Assembly: GCF_017874035.1 (NCBI RefSeq)
Contig: NZ_JAGGKV010000001.1
Coordinates: forward strand, 186,001 to 250,000
DNA length: 64,000 nucleotides
DNA from: Paenibacillus aceris
Lineage (GTDB): Bacteria; Bacillota; Bacilli; Paenibacillales; NBRC-103111
Direction: 5' to 3'
The notes beneath the pieces were generated by a model, which did not search any database, was not told the DNA's origin, and worked only from the letters and a program-made list of their open reading frames with translations. Positions 27,095 to 35,050 of this stretch are shown here, piece after piece (positions within the stretch are counted from its first letter, which is position 1; each line of letters starts with the position of its first letter). The position numbers and the translations under genes were made by a program.

Positions 27095-27835
27095 ATGAGT
27101 CGTCCATGGCCTCATCTTGCAAAACCCTGGATCATGCATCAAATTTGGAACGATCTGTTATTCGCTCACTGGTCTGTCCCCGTCAAAATAATAAGAGAAC
27201 ATGTCCCTGCTCACATTCCGATCGATACCTTTGAAGGGACCGCTTGGTTAGGCGTAGTTCCTTTTCATATGTCAGGCGTTACATTCAGAGGCATTCCTGC
27301 GTTGCCCTATTTCTCATCTTTTCCCGAAATCAATGTCCGAACCTATGTAACCATTGATGGTAAACCAGGCGTTTATTTTTTCAGCCTAGACGCCCACAAC
27401 AAATTCGCTGTTGAAACAGCACGCTCTTTTTTTCATCTTCCGTATTTTTATACCAAAATAGAAGTTAAGGAACTACCAAAAGACACTATCCGCTACCATA
27501 GTGTTCGACAGGATCCTCGCGCTCGACAAGGTGAGTTTTTAGCTGAATACCTACCCACCTCCCCTACTCGGCTAGCTATGCCCGGAACTTTAGAATACTG
27601 GCTGACGGAGCGTTACTGCCTCTATTGTCAGGATCGCCGCGGAAACATTTATCGGGGAGAAATCGATCATGAGCCATGGCCGTTGCAATCTGCTGAGGCT
27701 AACATCATCATCAATACACTGCCTCATTCTTTTGGGATTAACCTTCCAGAACACTCTCCTGTTTTACATTTTGCCAAACAGTTAAAAGTAAAAATATGGG
27801 CACTTGAAAAGCTCGAGGGCACTTTCAACACCTAA
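27095..27835 (+). CDS. DUF2071 (YqjF-family) protein
   Basis: 246 residues from ATG 27095, which follows AAGGAG by 8 bases; the upstream part of the longer frame overlaps the ywbE promoter. Typical DUF2071 segments: QIWNDLLFAHWSVP, GTAWLGVVPFHMSGV, FPEINVRTYV and PGVYFFSLDA. B. subtilis YqjF belongs here; function not established, fold related to acetoacetate decarboxylase. Single gene, divergent from ywbE. Confidence 0.85.
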   Translation: MSRPWPHLAKPWIMHQIWNDLLFAHWSVPVKIIREHVPAHIPIDTFEGTAWLGVVPFHMSGVTFRGIPALPYFSSFPEINVRTYVTIDGKPGVYFFSLDAHNKFAVETARSFFHLPYFYTKIEVKELPKDTIRYHSVRQDPRARQGEFLAEYLPTSPTRLAMPGTLEYWLTERYCLYCQDRRGNIYRGEIDHEPWPLQSAEANIIINTLPHSFGINLPEHSPVLHFAKQLKVKIWALEKLEGTFNT

Positions 27836-28093
27836 AAGCATGCCGAATACACATCCGAATTTGATTAATGACATTAATAATTAACCGTATTAATTCATAT
27901 GAACAATAAGAATCGCTAGCATCAACCTTACATGATTTGCTAGCGATATCGTCATCGTCGTCTCTACCTTCTAATTTATTCGACAACATGGTTTCCATGG
28001 ATGTATTATTCAGATACAATAAAATTAATTAACATCATTAATTTCATGTTTGATCAACGATAACACGGAGTTATGACGGAGGGAATATACGAA
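27836..28093. other. Intergenic region before the AraC gene with several dyads
   Basis: Holds the palindrome ATTAATGACATTAAT (27864-27878), a stem-loop with perfect arms ATCGCTAGCA/TGCTAGCGAT (27912-27947, 16-base loop, no T-run) and a related AT-rich dyad ATTAACATCATTAAT (28028-28042), about 50 bases before the AraC start. The minus-strand frame at 27825-28019 has no ribosome site. Confidence 0.6.
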
Positions 28094-28957
28094 ATGCCAA
28101 AATTCATGGACTATATGATCAGTCCTTACCCGCTTCGGATCATCACGCTGCCGATCGAATCCAGCAAGCTAAAACTGCAATCATTAAATATTTTAAACGT
28201 TGGGCATCTGCCAGGACGTATATCCTTTCGACATCAATCAACCTTCTCCAAATGGGCTTTTATTTACCTTTCCGGAGGCAAAGGCTCCTATCAAGCAAAC
28301 GATGGGCCAGTACAACTTGTGGAAAGCGGTAGTTTACTCTTCTTGCGGCCAGGAGTCGTTTATAATTACGGTCCGGACCAGGACGGCTATTGGGATGAAT
28401 ACTATTTCACTTTCGAAGGTACTCGAATCGAGGAATGGCTTGGCAGTTGGTTGACGAATGTCGATGAAGCGAAGCAAGTCGGAGATGAGGACGCCACACA
28501 ACTCAACCGGATCGAGCGCATCTTCATGCTGATGGAAAGTGGTTTGCCCGATAATATCGATCGCGCCGCGCTGCTGATGGAAACCTTGCTCTTTGAATTT
28601 ATGTTGAAAGCTCAGGCAACGGCCGAAACGACGAAAACGCAGCAGGTCATCGATATCATGGACGATCTCGGTGACTCCCTCTTCAAGCCTTTCGACGCGA
28701 AGAGTATCGCTAAACGCCACCATATCTCGATTTCGACTCTCCGCAGAGTTGTTAGCGAATATACAGGTTATCCGCTCAACGCTTATATCAACCGTTTGAA
28801 AATAGCCGAAGCAAAAAACATTTTGTTAAATACAGACGATACCGTTAAGGAAGTAGCGGATTCCTTGGGGTTTAAAGATGTGTTTTACTTTTCTCGATTA
28901 TTCAAAAAATACGTCGGAATGTCTCCGCTTATTTACCGAAACAATATGCAGTTGTAA
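28094..28957 (+). CDS. AraC-family transcriptional regulator with cupin sensor domain
   Basis: 287 residues from ATG 28094, 9 bases after CGGAGGG. The N-terminal cupin-like half includes FRHQSTFSKWAFIYLSGGKG and LLFLRPGVVYNYGPDQ. The C-terminal AraC double helix-turn-helix runs from about 190: AKRHHISISTLRRVVSEYTG and VKEVADSLGFKDVFYFSRLFKKY. Such proteins usually sense sugars. No sugar gene is adjacent; the nearest downstream gene is a small membrane protein. Palindromes before and after the gene are candidate self-regulation sites. Confidence 0.88.
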   Translation: MPKFMDYMISPYPLRIITLPIESSKLKLQSLNILNVGHLPGRISFRHQSTFSKWAFIYLSGGKGSYQANDGPVQLVESGSLLFLRPGVVYNYGPDQDGYWDEYYFTFEGTRIEEWLGSWLTNVDEAKQVGDEDATQLNRIERIFMLMESGLPDNIDRAALLMETLLFEFMLKAQATAETTKTQQVIDIMDDLGDSLFKPFDAKSIAKRHHISISTLRRVVSEYTGYPLNAYINRLKIAEAKNILLNTDDTVKEVADSLGFKDVFYFSRLFKKYVGMSPLIYRNNMQL

Positions 28958-28960
28958 TTT

Positions 28961-28988
28961 TGTTAACATAATATTATTTATGTTAACA
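28961..28988. promoter_or_regulatory. 28-base palindrome with 11-base perfect arms
   Basis: Arms TGTTAACATAA and TTATGTTAACA around TATTAT, 3 bases after the AraC stop. A T-run begins about 10 bases later, so it could be a weak terminator, or an operator for the next gene. Confidence 0.5.
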
Positions 28989-29095
28989 TTGTGCGATCTT
29001 TTTTTCAAAATGAGTGCTTCGTCCTAGTACGACTTGTCATCGAGCTACATATGATAAAGCAGTAGTAAATCTTCCCAATGGGGAGGTGAATCCAA

Positions 29096-29377
29096 ATGAC
29101 ACTCGCACTTACAGGATGGATGCTCTACGCAATGTTTGCAGTTCTTGGTTTTATGGGCCTAAGCTTCTTATTCAACTTCTACAAATCCCTTAAAGCCGGT
29201 TCGTTCTCCAGTTCTTTATTTCTTCCTTTTTTGAAAGACTTACTGTATTATGTGTTCCCATTATTTATGCTTTCCAACATGATGTCCCTTGACCCTACAG
29301 GCTTCTTAATGCTAATTGGTTATTATCTTGGCGCACTCGGAGTCGTACTCAAATATTTGGAGAGCTTTAAAAAATGA
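29096..29377 (+). CDS. Small membrane protein, unknown
   Basis: 93 residues with three predicted membrane segments (about 5-25, 42-62 and 66-86), starting at ATG after GGGGAGGTG. Not recognised. It has no charged catalytic motif. It stands alone between the AraC gene and a terminator and may be under AraC control or have its own promoter. Confidence 0.65.
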   Translation: MTLALTGWMLYAMFAVLGFMGLSFLFNFYKSLKAGSFSSSLFLPFLKDLLYYVFPLFMLSNMMSLDPTGFLMLIGYYLGALGVVLKYLESFKK

Positions 29378-29428
29378 TTTGTAACCGCATTCAAATAATG
29401 CTAATATATGGCTCCTTCGAGAGCCAGA

Positions 29429-29458
29429 AGCTGCCATGCTTTCATGGCGGCTTTTTTT
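29429..29458 (+). terminator. Terminator of the small membrane protein gene
   Basis: AGCTGCCATG / CTTT / CATGGCGGCT then seven T; one wobble pair. Confidence 0.85.
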
Positions 29459-29472
29459 ATGCTTCCTTTTCA

Positions 29473-29504
29473 TGAAAAAGCAGCTTGCGCCAAGGCAAGC
29501 TGCT
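29473..29504 (-). terminator. Terminator of the DUF3892 gene
   Basis: Minus strand AGCAGCTTGC / CTTGGC / GCAAGCTGCT then TTTTTC, 12 bases after the stop. Confidence 0.85.
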
Positions 29505-29516
29505 TGATCCTTCCTT

Positions 29517-30185
29517 TTAAAACCGCGGTAAATTGGATAAATTGTTGCTCGGGTCTCCATCCGGGTAAGACCTTAGCGTCTTTTCCCCTTCACGATTTCT
29601 TCCCGTATTCACATCTTCAATTAATCCAGCCTCGGTCATCTCAATTGCGTTTGCAATATCCACTACTCTGCCATCTTGGAATTGGACTGCACTGATGCCG
29701 CCATTTCCATAATGTACGGCTTGAATTATCGCCTTATTCGGATCAATGGTATGGGGACCAGCGCCATATTGGGTACCGTCTCTCATAAAAGTCCCGTACT
29801 GCGTGGGCTGACCGTTTGGACCATAGCCTGTAAATCCGCCTTGGAAACCTACATTTCGTGCATCGGCATGATTGATTCCTGTATTTCGCTGACCATATGG
29901 AGCATTCATGTTCCCGGAAGAACCTGCAACAGGCATTCCGCCCTGGTAGGTCTGGTATTGATTTTGATCGTTACGAGCTTGCGGCATAAAAGTTTGTTGA
30001 CTGGTTGGTTGATACGTCTGTTGACTGGTTGGTTGATACGTTTGTTGATACATCTGTTGATACGTCTGTTGTTGCGTTGGTTGATACGTCGGTTGTTGCG
30101 TTGACTGATATGTTGGTTGCATCATACCGAAAGATTGGCTTTGCATATTCGGATTCGGTTCTTGACCACGTCGGCGTCTCGACAT
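29517..30185 (-). CDS. DUF3892-domain protein with a Tyr-Gln-Thr-rich repeat region
   Basis: 222 residues. Residues about 23-67 are a low-complexity tract of YQxTQQ/YQPT-type units (coded at about 29990-30120). A Gly/Asn-rich part follows, then from about 153 a DUF3892 domain: IIQAVHYGNGGISAVQFQDG, and LRSYPDGDPSNNLSNLP at the end. No signal peptide. The tract is compositionally prion-like, which may drive assembly; this is inference. DUF3892 has no established function. The gene is single and ends at a strong terminator. Confidence 0.75.
   Translation of the reverse strand: MSRRRRGQEPNPNMQSQSFGMMQPTYQSTQQPTYQPTQQQTYQQMYQQTYQPTSQQTYQPTSQQTFMPQARNDQNQYQTYQGGMPVAGSSGNMNAPYGQRNTGINHADARNVGFQGGFTGYGPNGQPTQYGTFMRDGTQYGAGPHTIDPNKAIIQAVHYGNGGISAVQFQDGRVVDIANAIEMTEAGLIEDVNTGRNREGEKTLRSYPDGDPSNNLSNLPRF
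29995..30120. repeat. Coding tandem repeats (12-24 base units)
   Basis: Units of the type GTTGATACGT(C/T)TGTTG recur imperfectly and encode the Tyr/Gln/Thr tract above. In frame, so repeat-number changes would lengthen or shorten the protein. Confidence 0.7.
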
Positions 30186-30260
30186 TACTATTGACTCCTT
30201 TGTTTTCGTAATATGGCTGCCACCTAACTAGCATGCGCCACACGAACGTATCCTATGCCT

Positions 30261-31103
30261 TTAACGACGCAGTCCCATCATATTCCCGGAGGCATATCTT
30301 CGAAGGCCTCCATAAAACAGGCTTATTCCACCGATGCAAAGAAAAAGTGTCACGCCAATGGCGCCTAAGATAAACGGTATGTTCGCTTCACGTATTAATC
30401 CGATCGGCAAGTAACTTATAAAGCCTGCTGGCAGTACGGTAAATAGAACAATTTTGCCTAGACCACGGAAAATGCTGGTTGGGTAAGTTGTAAATGTAAG
30501 GAGTGCATTAAACAATTGAAAACTAAGCCCTTCCGTGCTGCCCAACCAAAAAGCAAGACAGTTCACAATAACGGTGAAAAATAAAAAAATCAGCGTCGAT
30601 AACACCATCGCCAGCCCATATTTAATAAAACCTAACCCCGATTTATCACCGAACGCGATATAGATCAAGAATGCGAAGAGTACGTCGCCAATGGCACTAA
30701 CAGACATTCTGCTTATAAGCACATGCAGTAAAACGGGTTTTGGCTGCGTTAAATAAATATCCAGCTGTCCTGTTGCAATTAGATTCGATATCCGCATCGC
30801 ATTGCCAAAGAAAGTGGCCATCATACCGAATCCTCCGGCTGCTATCGCCCACAGCATCATCACATCCTGAAGCTCCCACCCATTTAAGACTTGGAACCGG
30901 CCAAAATAGATTCCCCAAAATACAATCCAAACCACATTATTAATGATCATCATGCCGGCAGTGAGGAAAAAGCTCATGCGAAACTCCATTGCCCCTGCCA
31001 GATTCAACTTCCAGCACTCCCAGACAAATCGAAGCAAGCGTTTGAACTTGCCCGGCTGACCGAATTCACTAATAGGTTCAATGCTGCTATCCGCCGTTAA
31101 CAT
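30261..31103 (-). CDS. ABC-2 type permease (COG3694-like)
   Basis: 280 residues with six membrane segments. EFRMSFFLTAGMMIINNVVW and FYGGLRRYASGN at the C-terminus fit the COG3694 permease that pairs with COG4587 and a COG4586 ATPase. The start overlaps the end of the second permease by 17 bases, and AAGGAG lies inside that gene. The substrate of this trio is not known; it is widespread in Firmicutes. It is last in an operon led by a riboswitch-like leader. Confidence 0.85.
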   Translation of the reverse strand: MLTADSSIEPISEFGQPGKFKRLLRFVWECWKLNLAGAMEFRMSFFLTAGMMIINNVVWIVFWGIYFGRFQVLNGWELQDVMMLWAIAAGGFGMMATFFGNAMRISNLIATGQLDIYLTQPKPVLLHVLISRMSVSAIGDVLFAFLIYIAFGDKSGLGFIKYGLAMVLSTLIFLFFTVIVNCLAFWLGSTEGLSFQLFNALLTFTTYPTSIFRGLGKIVLFTVLPAGFISYLPIGLIREANIPFILGAIGVTLFLCIGGISLFYGGLRRYASGNMMGLRR

Positions 31104-31890
31104 TGAGTTTTTTCACTCCTTTCCGATACACAAGTGAGACGAAAATGCCAATCACAAGCATCCAGATCAATTGCGTCGCAAGCACGCCTGCCAAGTTGGA
31201 CATATCAAAAGCGACTGTTGTTTTAGCCGGTAGATACACAATAGCCTGAAATGGAAGCCAATGACCTATTCGCTGAAGAACGTCAGGGAATATCTCCAGT
31301 GGCATTAGCATCCCGCCGATGGTAAACAGAAATTTGTTGTACACGAATTCCAACCCCCTTGTCTCCTCCACCCAGAAAGCACAGAGCGCCAAAACCATAT
31401 TTAACAAAAAATTGACAGTGAAGCCACACAGTGCAATGAGTGGAAGCCACATCAAACCATAGCCGAAATGCGGCGGACCTATGATTGTCAGTCCCAAGAT
31501 CGTACCAAGGACTGCATTAACCATAAAACGAACTACAACTTCACTCATGTATTCTACATAGTGAAACACGACAAAATTAACAGGTCGAACAAATTTAAAA
31601 ACGATATCTCCGCTTTTTACTTCTTCCTCGACGCGTGTGCATAAGCTGGGACAAGCGAGTATCATGGACTCCGTAATGACCAGATACCACATAATCTGCT
31701 TAAAGCTATATCCGGCAATCGTTTCTGTTCCTTCACCCTTAAACGTCGTCTGCCATAACTGAAGAAAAATATACAGAATCAAGAGCAGGAACAACGAGCG
31801 GATAAGGAAATCTGCTACGTATGCAAGTTGATTACGCAGTGTGATTTTGCTGATAAAAGCATATTTAACCGATTTGCTCAAGGAGTTCAT
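31087..31890 (-). CDS. ABC-2 type permease (COG4587-like)
   Basis: 267 residues with six membrane segments, start ATG after GGGAGGGAAGG. Segments YLVITESMILACPSLCTRVEEEVKSGD and FVRPVNFVVFHYVEY are typical of this permease, the second membrane subunit of the trio. It overlaps the ATPase by 26 bases and the other permease by 17, so the three subunits are made in step. Confidence 0.85.
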   Translation of the reverse strand: MNSLSKSVKYAFISKITLRNQLAYVADFLIRSLFLLLILYIFLQLWQTTFKGEGTETIAGYSFKQIMWYLVITESMILACPSLCTRVEEEVKSGDIVFKFVRPVNFVVFHYVEYMSEVVVRFMVNAVLGTILGLTIIGPPHFGYGLMWLPLIALCGFTVNFLLNMVLALCAFWVEETRGLEFVYNKFLFTIGGMLMPLEIFPDVLQRIGHWLPFQAIVYLPAKTTVAFDMSNLAGVLATQLIWMLVIGIFVSLVYRKGVKKLNVNGG

Positions 31891-32884
31891 GTTCCTTCCC
31901 TCCCTTGCCGTAGTCCCCGTACATGCGCGTAATGATCTCCTCCATCGGCGGGTCTTCTACGGTAACGTCGACAATCCGATGGGCTGCCATGATCTGGGAC
32001 AGCGCCGCTTCAATCGTGGTGACCCCCGTATCAACCGATAGAGAAAGACTGGCTCCAGTCTTTTCCATCACAGCCACACCTTCGAGCTCCATCGCTCTTG
32101 GCTCCTCTTCAAGTACAAGGCGTACCGTCTTATGGGTCATGAAGCGCTGCTTCATCACATGAACGCGATCATCGAAGACGATGCGTCCATGATTAATGAC
32201 AATGGCTCTGTCACAAAGCCGCTCAATATCGCCTGCATCATGAGAGGTGAGGAAGATCGTGGTGCCTTCTTCGCGTTTTAATTCTAAAATGAGCTCTCGA
32301 ATGCGTTGTTTCACGACAACATCTAACCCAATGGTCGGTTCATCTAGAAATAACACTTGAGGACGGTGCAGCAAGGAGGCGGCAATTTCACAACGCATCC
32401 GCTCGCCTAGGGAAAGCTTCCGAACCGGCGTGTGCAAATAAGGGCCAAGCTCAAATCGCTCGATCAGATCGTCACGACGCCTGATATAGTCACTTCGCCG
32501 CAACTCATATATCCTGCTCATCAGCTCAAAGGTATCGGTTGGCGGCAGATGATACCACAACTGAGACTTTTGCCCGAAAACAGAGCCAATCCGATAACTG
32601 AGCTTGTTACGCTCTTTCCACGGACAACAACCAAGCACTTCCGCTTCGCCGGTTGAAGGATGTAGTATCCCCGTCAACATCTTGATCGTTGTTGATTTCC
32701 CTGCTCCATTCGGCCCTAGAAAGGCGAGTGTTTCCCCTTGCTCCGCAGAGAATGTGATGCCCTCAACGGCTGACTTTTCCGCATATTGAGGCCTCATCAG
32801 TGCTTTCACGCTGCCCAAAAATCCTTCCTCTTTTTTCTTAATACGAAATGATTTCCCTAACTGCTGAGCACGTATCGATATCAT
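31865..32884 (-). CDS. ABC transporter ATPase of the ABC-2 trio (COG4586-like)
   Basis: 339 residues taken from ATG 32884 (AAAGGACGG upstream). Walker A is GPNGAGKSTT, the signature LSLGERMRCEIAASLL and Walker B VLFLDEPTIGLD. The C-terminal extension of about 90 residues is the COG4586 type. With the two permeases it would form a transporter, probably an exporter. It is the first gene after a 100-base aptamer-like sequence and an intrinsic terminator, so expression is probably controlled by transcription attenuation. Confidence 0.88.
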   Translation of the reverse strand: MISIRAQQLGKSFRIKKKEEGFLGSVKALMRPQYAEKSAVEGITFSAEQGETLAFLGPNGAGKSTTIKMLTGILHPSTGEAEVLGCCPWKERNKLSYRIGSVFGQKSQLWYHLPPTDTFELMSRIYELRRSDYIRRRDDLIERFELGPYLHTPVRKLSLGERMRCEIAASLLHRPQVLFLDEPTIGLDVVVKQRIRELILELKREEGTTIFLTSHDAGDIERLCDRAIVINHGRIVFDDRVHVMKQRFMTHKTVRLVLEEEPRAMELEGVAVMEKTGASLSLSVDTGVTTIEAALSQIMAAHRIVDVTVEDPPMEEIITRMYGDYGKGGKEHELLEQIG

Positions 32885-32915
32885 CCATGTCCACCGTCCT
32901 TTCATCCACTGCAGC

Positions 32916-33062
32916 AAAAAAGACCTCTCGGTCCGTTTCGCCTATGCAGGCGGAACTTTCCGAAGGTCTTTTATCCCTTACGGTGTAACACGACTTGATC
33001 CGTGTCGGCTTCGCTTGGTTCGCCATCCGCGTGGATTCGGATCCCTAGAAGCCCTTCCGTTT
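32916..33062 (-). promoter_or_regulatory. ykkC-class riboswitch-like leader with overlapping terminator
   Basis: Reading the minus strand: P1 5' arm GAAGGGCTT (33049-33057), then CTAGGGATCCG, a short hairpin ATCC/ACGC/GGAT, CCAAGCGA, a stem ACACG...CGTGT, TTACACCG, GGGATAAAAG (32969-32978) and the P1 3' arm AAGACCTTC (32962-32970). The P1 3' arm is also the 5' arm of a terminator (32960-32972 with 32916-32931, then a T-run). The blocks CTAGGG-TCCG, ACACCG and GGGATAAAAG are those of ykkC RNAs. CCAAGCGA is closer, from memory, to the CCAAGUGA of ppGpp/PRPP types than to the CCGAGAG of guanidine-I. Geometry predicts ligand-on control. Confidence 0.7.
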
Positions 33063-33071
33063 ATTTTCCAC

Positions 33072-33101
33072 ATCTTAACACATCATGTCATGTACAGACA
33101 A
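33072..33101 (-). promoter_or_regulatory. Promoter of the riboswitch-ABC operon
   Basis: TTGTCT, 18 bases, TAAGAT on the minus strand; the start would be a few bases before the aptamer. Confidence 0.45.
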
Positions 33102-33114
33102 TACTTTTTTGCCA

Positions 33115-33375
33115 TCAATTTTCAGACTGCTGCAGGGAGTTAAGCTCCTGTTTGAGCACAGCTGATTTCTGCTGAGCATCCTTAATTTGGGTTTGAAGCT
33201 GCTGAATTTCCTCCTCCGCTTCCGAAAGTGCGGCCGCAGTAGCCTGCGAGTGAAGCTCCTGAGCTACCTGCAAGGTCTGTTCAGCAGCTTGCTCCGCTTT
33301 TTGCGCAAACTGTTTAATTTGTTCAATGTTTTGCTTATTATCATCCTGACCTTGTTGTTGTTCTTGTTGTGGCAT
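33115..33375 (-). CDS. Small Gln-rich coiled-coil protein
   Basis: 86 residues. After a Gln/Asp-rich start (residues 1-15) the rest is one long heptad-like helix (IEQIKQFAQKAEQAAEQ, then EEEIQQLQTQIKDAQQK). No cysteine and no membrane segment. The start ATG follows CAGGGGG. Not recognised; it may be a small structural or spore-associated protein, which I cannot show. It lies between the sigma factor pair and the ABC trio as its own unit. Confidence 0.6.
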   Translation of the reverse strand: MPQQEQQQGQDDNKQNIEQIKQFAQKAEQAAEQTLQVAQELHSQATAAALSEAEEEIQQLQTQIKDAQQKSAVLKQELNSLQQSEN

Positions 33376-33462
33376 AAAGGAACCCCCTGCTCGAATTTTC
33401 CATACAGGATTAATTTTAGTAAAATGAGCCGATCTTATTCCTCAGATTAACATCGGCATGGC

Positions 33463-34341
33463 TTACCGGAGATATTCGTCTTTGTTGACCAATAGATCGG
33501 ATAACACACTTGTCGGAATGATGAATTCCGGAACGCCCATGTAACCGGGAGCGACTTCGTACTTTTGGAACGAAATCACGAGCTGACCGCTGGCATTCAA
33601 ATAAAAGTTTTGATCTTTTTTTATTTTCTCAAATAATTCGCTCATTTGCGTCGCGGCACCTTGGACCCAATAAATCTTTTGCGGATCTTTACTCATCTGA
33701 TCCCTCATCTGTTCCTTGATGTTTTCGCTGATCACGTCGATATAACGTTCATCCTTGAACAAGCTTGGAAGAGTGATCAGGATTTCCTTCTTTTTATCAA
33801 TCGTATCAAATTTGAATGTCGTTGAGGAGGATCCCACGGTGTTGACAACGTATCTTCCAACGGACAAAATGCGATCTGTATCGGTTTTCACCACATAGCC
33901 GCTGTTAACGCCTAAATGCCCTCCGGTGCCTTCCGCCTTCATCTTTTCCATATCGGACATGAAATCACTGTAAAGCTTTTTACTTTCTGCAAGGTATTTC
34001 TGATTCAACTCTTCTTCCAGGCTCTTATTCTGCATATCCGTAATCGCCGGCACTTCCAACTTTGCTTCATAGGTTTGACCTTCAAACTTATATTCCCTAA
34101 AGGTGAGCACTTTAATTAGGTTTCCAACCAGCGGTACCTCTGACAAAGCATGAGCAAAAACTGGACTTGTATTAACGCTTGCTACTAAAATAACTGCCGC
34201 AGCCGCTGCTGCTGTTAACCATTTAAGACTGCTTTTCTTTTTTGTATGTCGTTTGATCGCTTTTGTCACAATAAAATCAAGCTCTTTTGGGATCGGGATA
34301 TCCCTATATTGTTGCTTCATCTCTTCTAATTTCCTATCCAT
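33463..34341 (-). CDS. RsiV-like anti-sigma factor / DUF3298 domain protein
   Basis: 292 residues: cytoplasmic part 1-42, one membrane segment about 43-60 (LTAAAAAAVILVASV), then an outside domain. The C-terminal part (YIDVISENIKEQM, FYLNASGQLVISFQKYEVAPG, FIIPTSVLSDLL) matches DUF3298, the lysozyme-binding domain type of RsiV. It starts 1 base after the sigma factor stop. By analogy it holds the sigma factor at the membrane until an outside signal triggers its cleavage. Signal unknown. Confidence 0.85.
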   Translation of the reverse strand: MDRKLEEMKQQYRDIPIPKELDFIVTKAIKRHTKKKSSLKWLTAAAAAAVILVASVNTSPVFAHALSEVPLVGNLIKVLTFREYKFEGQTYEAKLEVPAITDMQNKSLEEELNQKYLAESKKLYSDFMSDMEKMKAEGTGGHLGVNSGYVVKTDTDRILSVGRYVVNTVGSSSTTFKFDTIDKKKEILITLPSLFKDERYIDVISENIKEQMRDQMSKDPQKIYWVQGAATQMSELFEKIKKDQNFYLNASGQLVISFQKYEVAPGYMGVPEFIIPTSVLSDLLVNKDEYLR

Positions 34342-34342
34342 C

Positions 34343-34852
34343 TTAGAGTACCTCCTCTAGATTATCATCGGTCATTCGAATTCGGAGCAGTCGCAGCGCC
34401 TGATAAATACGAGTTTTGATGGTTGAAATATTTTCGTTTAAAACTTCTGCGATTTCATCGATTTTAAGATCTTCAAAATATCTAAGTGTGATGACGCTCC
34501 GATACATGGCCGGCAGTTCATCGAGCGCCTTTTCCAGATCCATATTGGCATATACATCTTCAGTGCCAGGATCCATCGCTTCTAGCATCGTTTCATCCAC
34601 GACCTGCATTTTCTTCTGTTTCCGTAAGAAATCTAGTGAGGTGTTCACGACAATTCGATAAAACCAACTTTTGATCGACGCCGTGCTTTTCAATGTTTCC
34701 ACTGAAGCAAAAGCCTTATGGATGGCCTCCTGTACGATATCAAGCGCATCCTCCTGATTTTTCACATAGCTGTATGCCAAGCGGTAAACGTGTTCTTTAT
34801 GTTCTGTTATACAGGAAATTACCAATTTCTCCAGATTCGCATTAATGGTCAT
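34343..34852 (-). CDS. ECF-subfamily RNA polymerase sigma factor (SigV-like)
   Basis: 169 residues. Region 2: HVYRLAYSYVKNQEDALDIVQEA. Region 4: ITLRYFEDLKIDEIAEVLN and STIKTRIYQALRLLR. The -70 to -80 residue spacing is normal for ECF factors. The ribosome site AAAGGAG is 13-14 bases upstream, a long spacing. The gene forms an operon with the RsiV-like membrane gene. I looked for an ECF-type self-recognition promoter upstream and did not find a clear one. Confidence 0.9.
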   Translation of the reverse strand: MTINANLEKLVISCITEHKEHVYRLAYSYVKNQEDALDIVQEAIHKAFASVETLKSTASIKSWFYRIVVNTSLDFLRKQKKMQVVDETMLEAMDPGTEDVYANMDLEKALDELPAMYRSVITLRYFEDLKIDEIAEVLNENISTIKTRIYQALRLLRIRMTDDNLEEVL

Positions 34853-35050
34853 GAGTATAAAGACGCTCCTTTTGTTACGCGCGTATTAAAATGTGTCTTC
34901 TATGAGGTAGGACGTACAAGTGCGCCGAAAAGTTTGGATCTAGTCATCATAACATATGGTGCAAGAGCTCAGAGTCATCCTTCTTCTACCAATTTCTTTC
35001 TCTCACTGCTATACTTACAGCATGCAGACGTAAAAGAGGTGACTAAAGCT

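Noticed and set aside
27825-28019. 64-codon minus-strand frame in the AraC upstream region
   Set aside because: TTG start without a ribosome site; overlaps a stem-loop and the palindrome.
29676-30104. 142-codon plus-strand frame
   Set aside because: Shadow of the DUF3892 gene produced by its repeats.
29995-30120. Tandem repeats considered as CRISPR
   Set aside because: Units are in frame within a gene, irregular, without unique spacers or cas genes.
34718-35050. Upstream extension of the XerS-like frame
   Set aside because: Runs over the ECF sigma gene on the other strand; a good ribosome site (AGAGGTGA) marks ATG 35051.
34861-35050. dif-SL-like site before xerS
   Set aside because: CGCCGAAAAGTTTGG around 34924 resembles part of dif-SL, but the second arm is missing.
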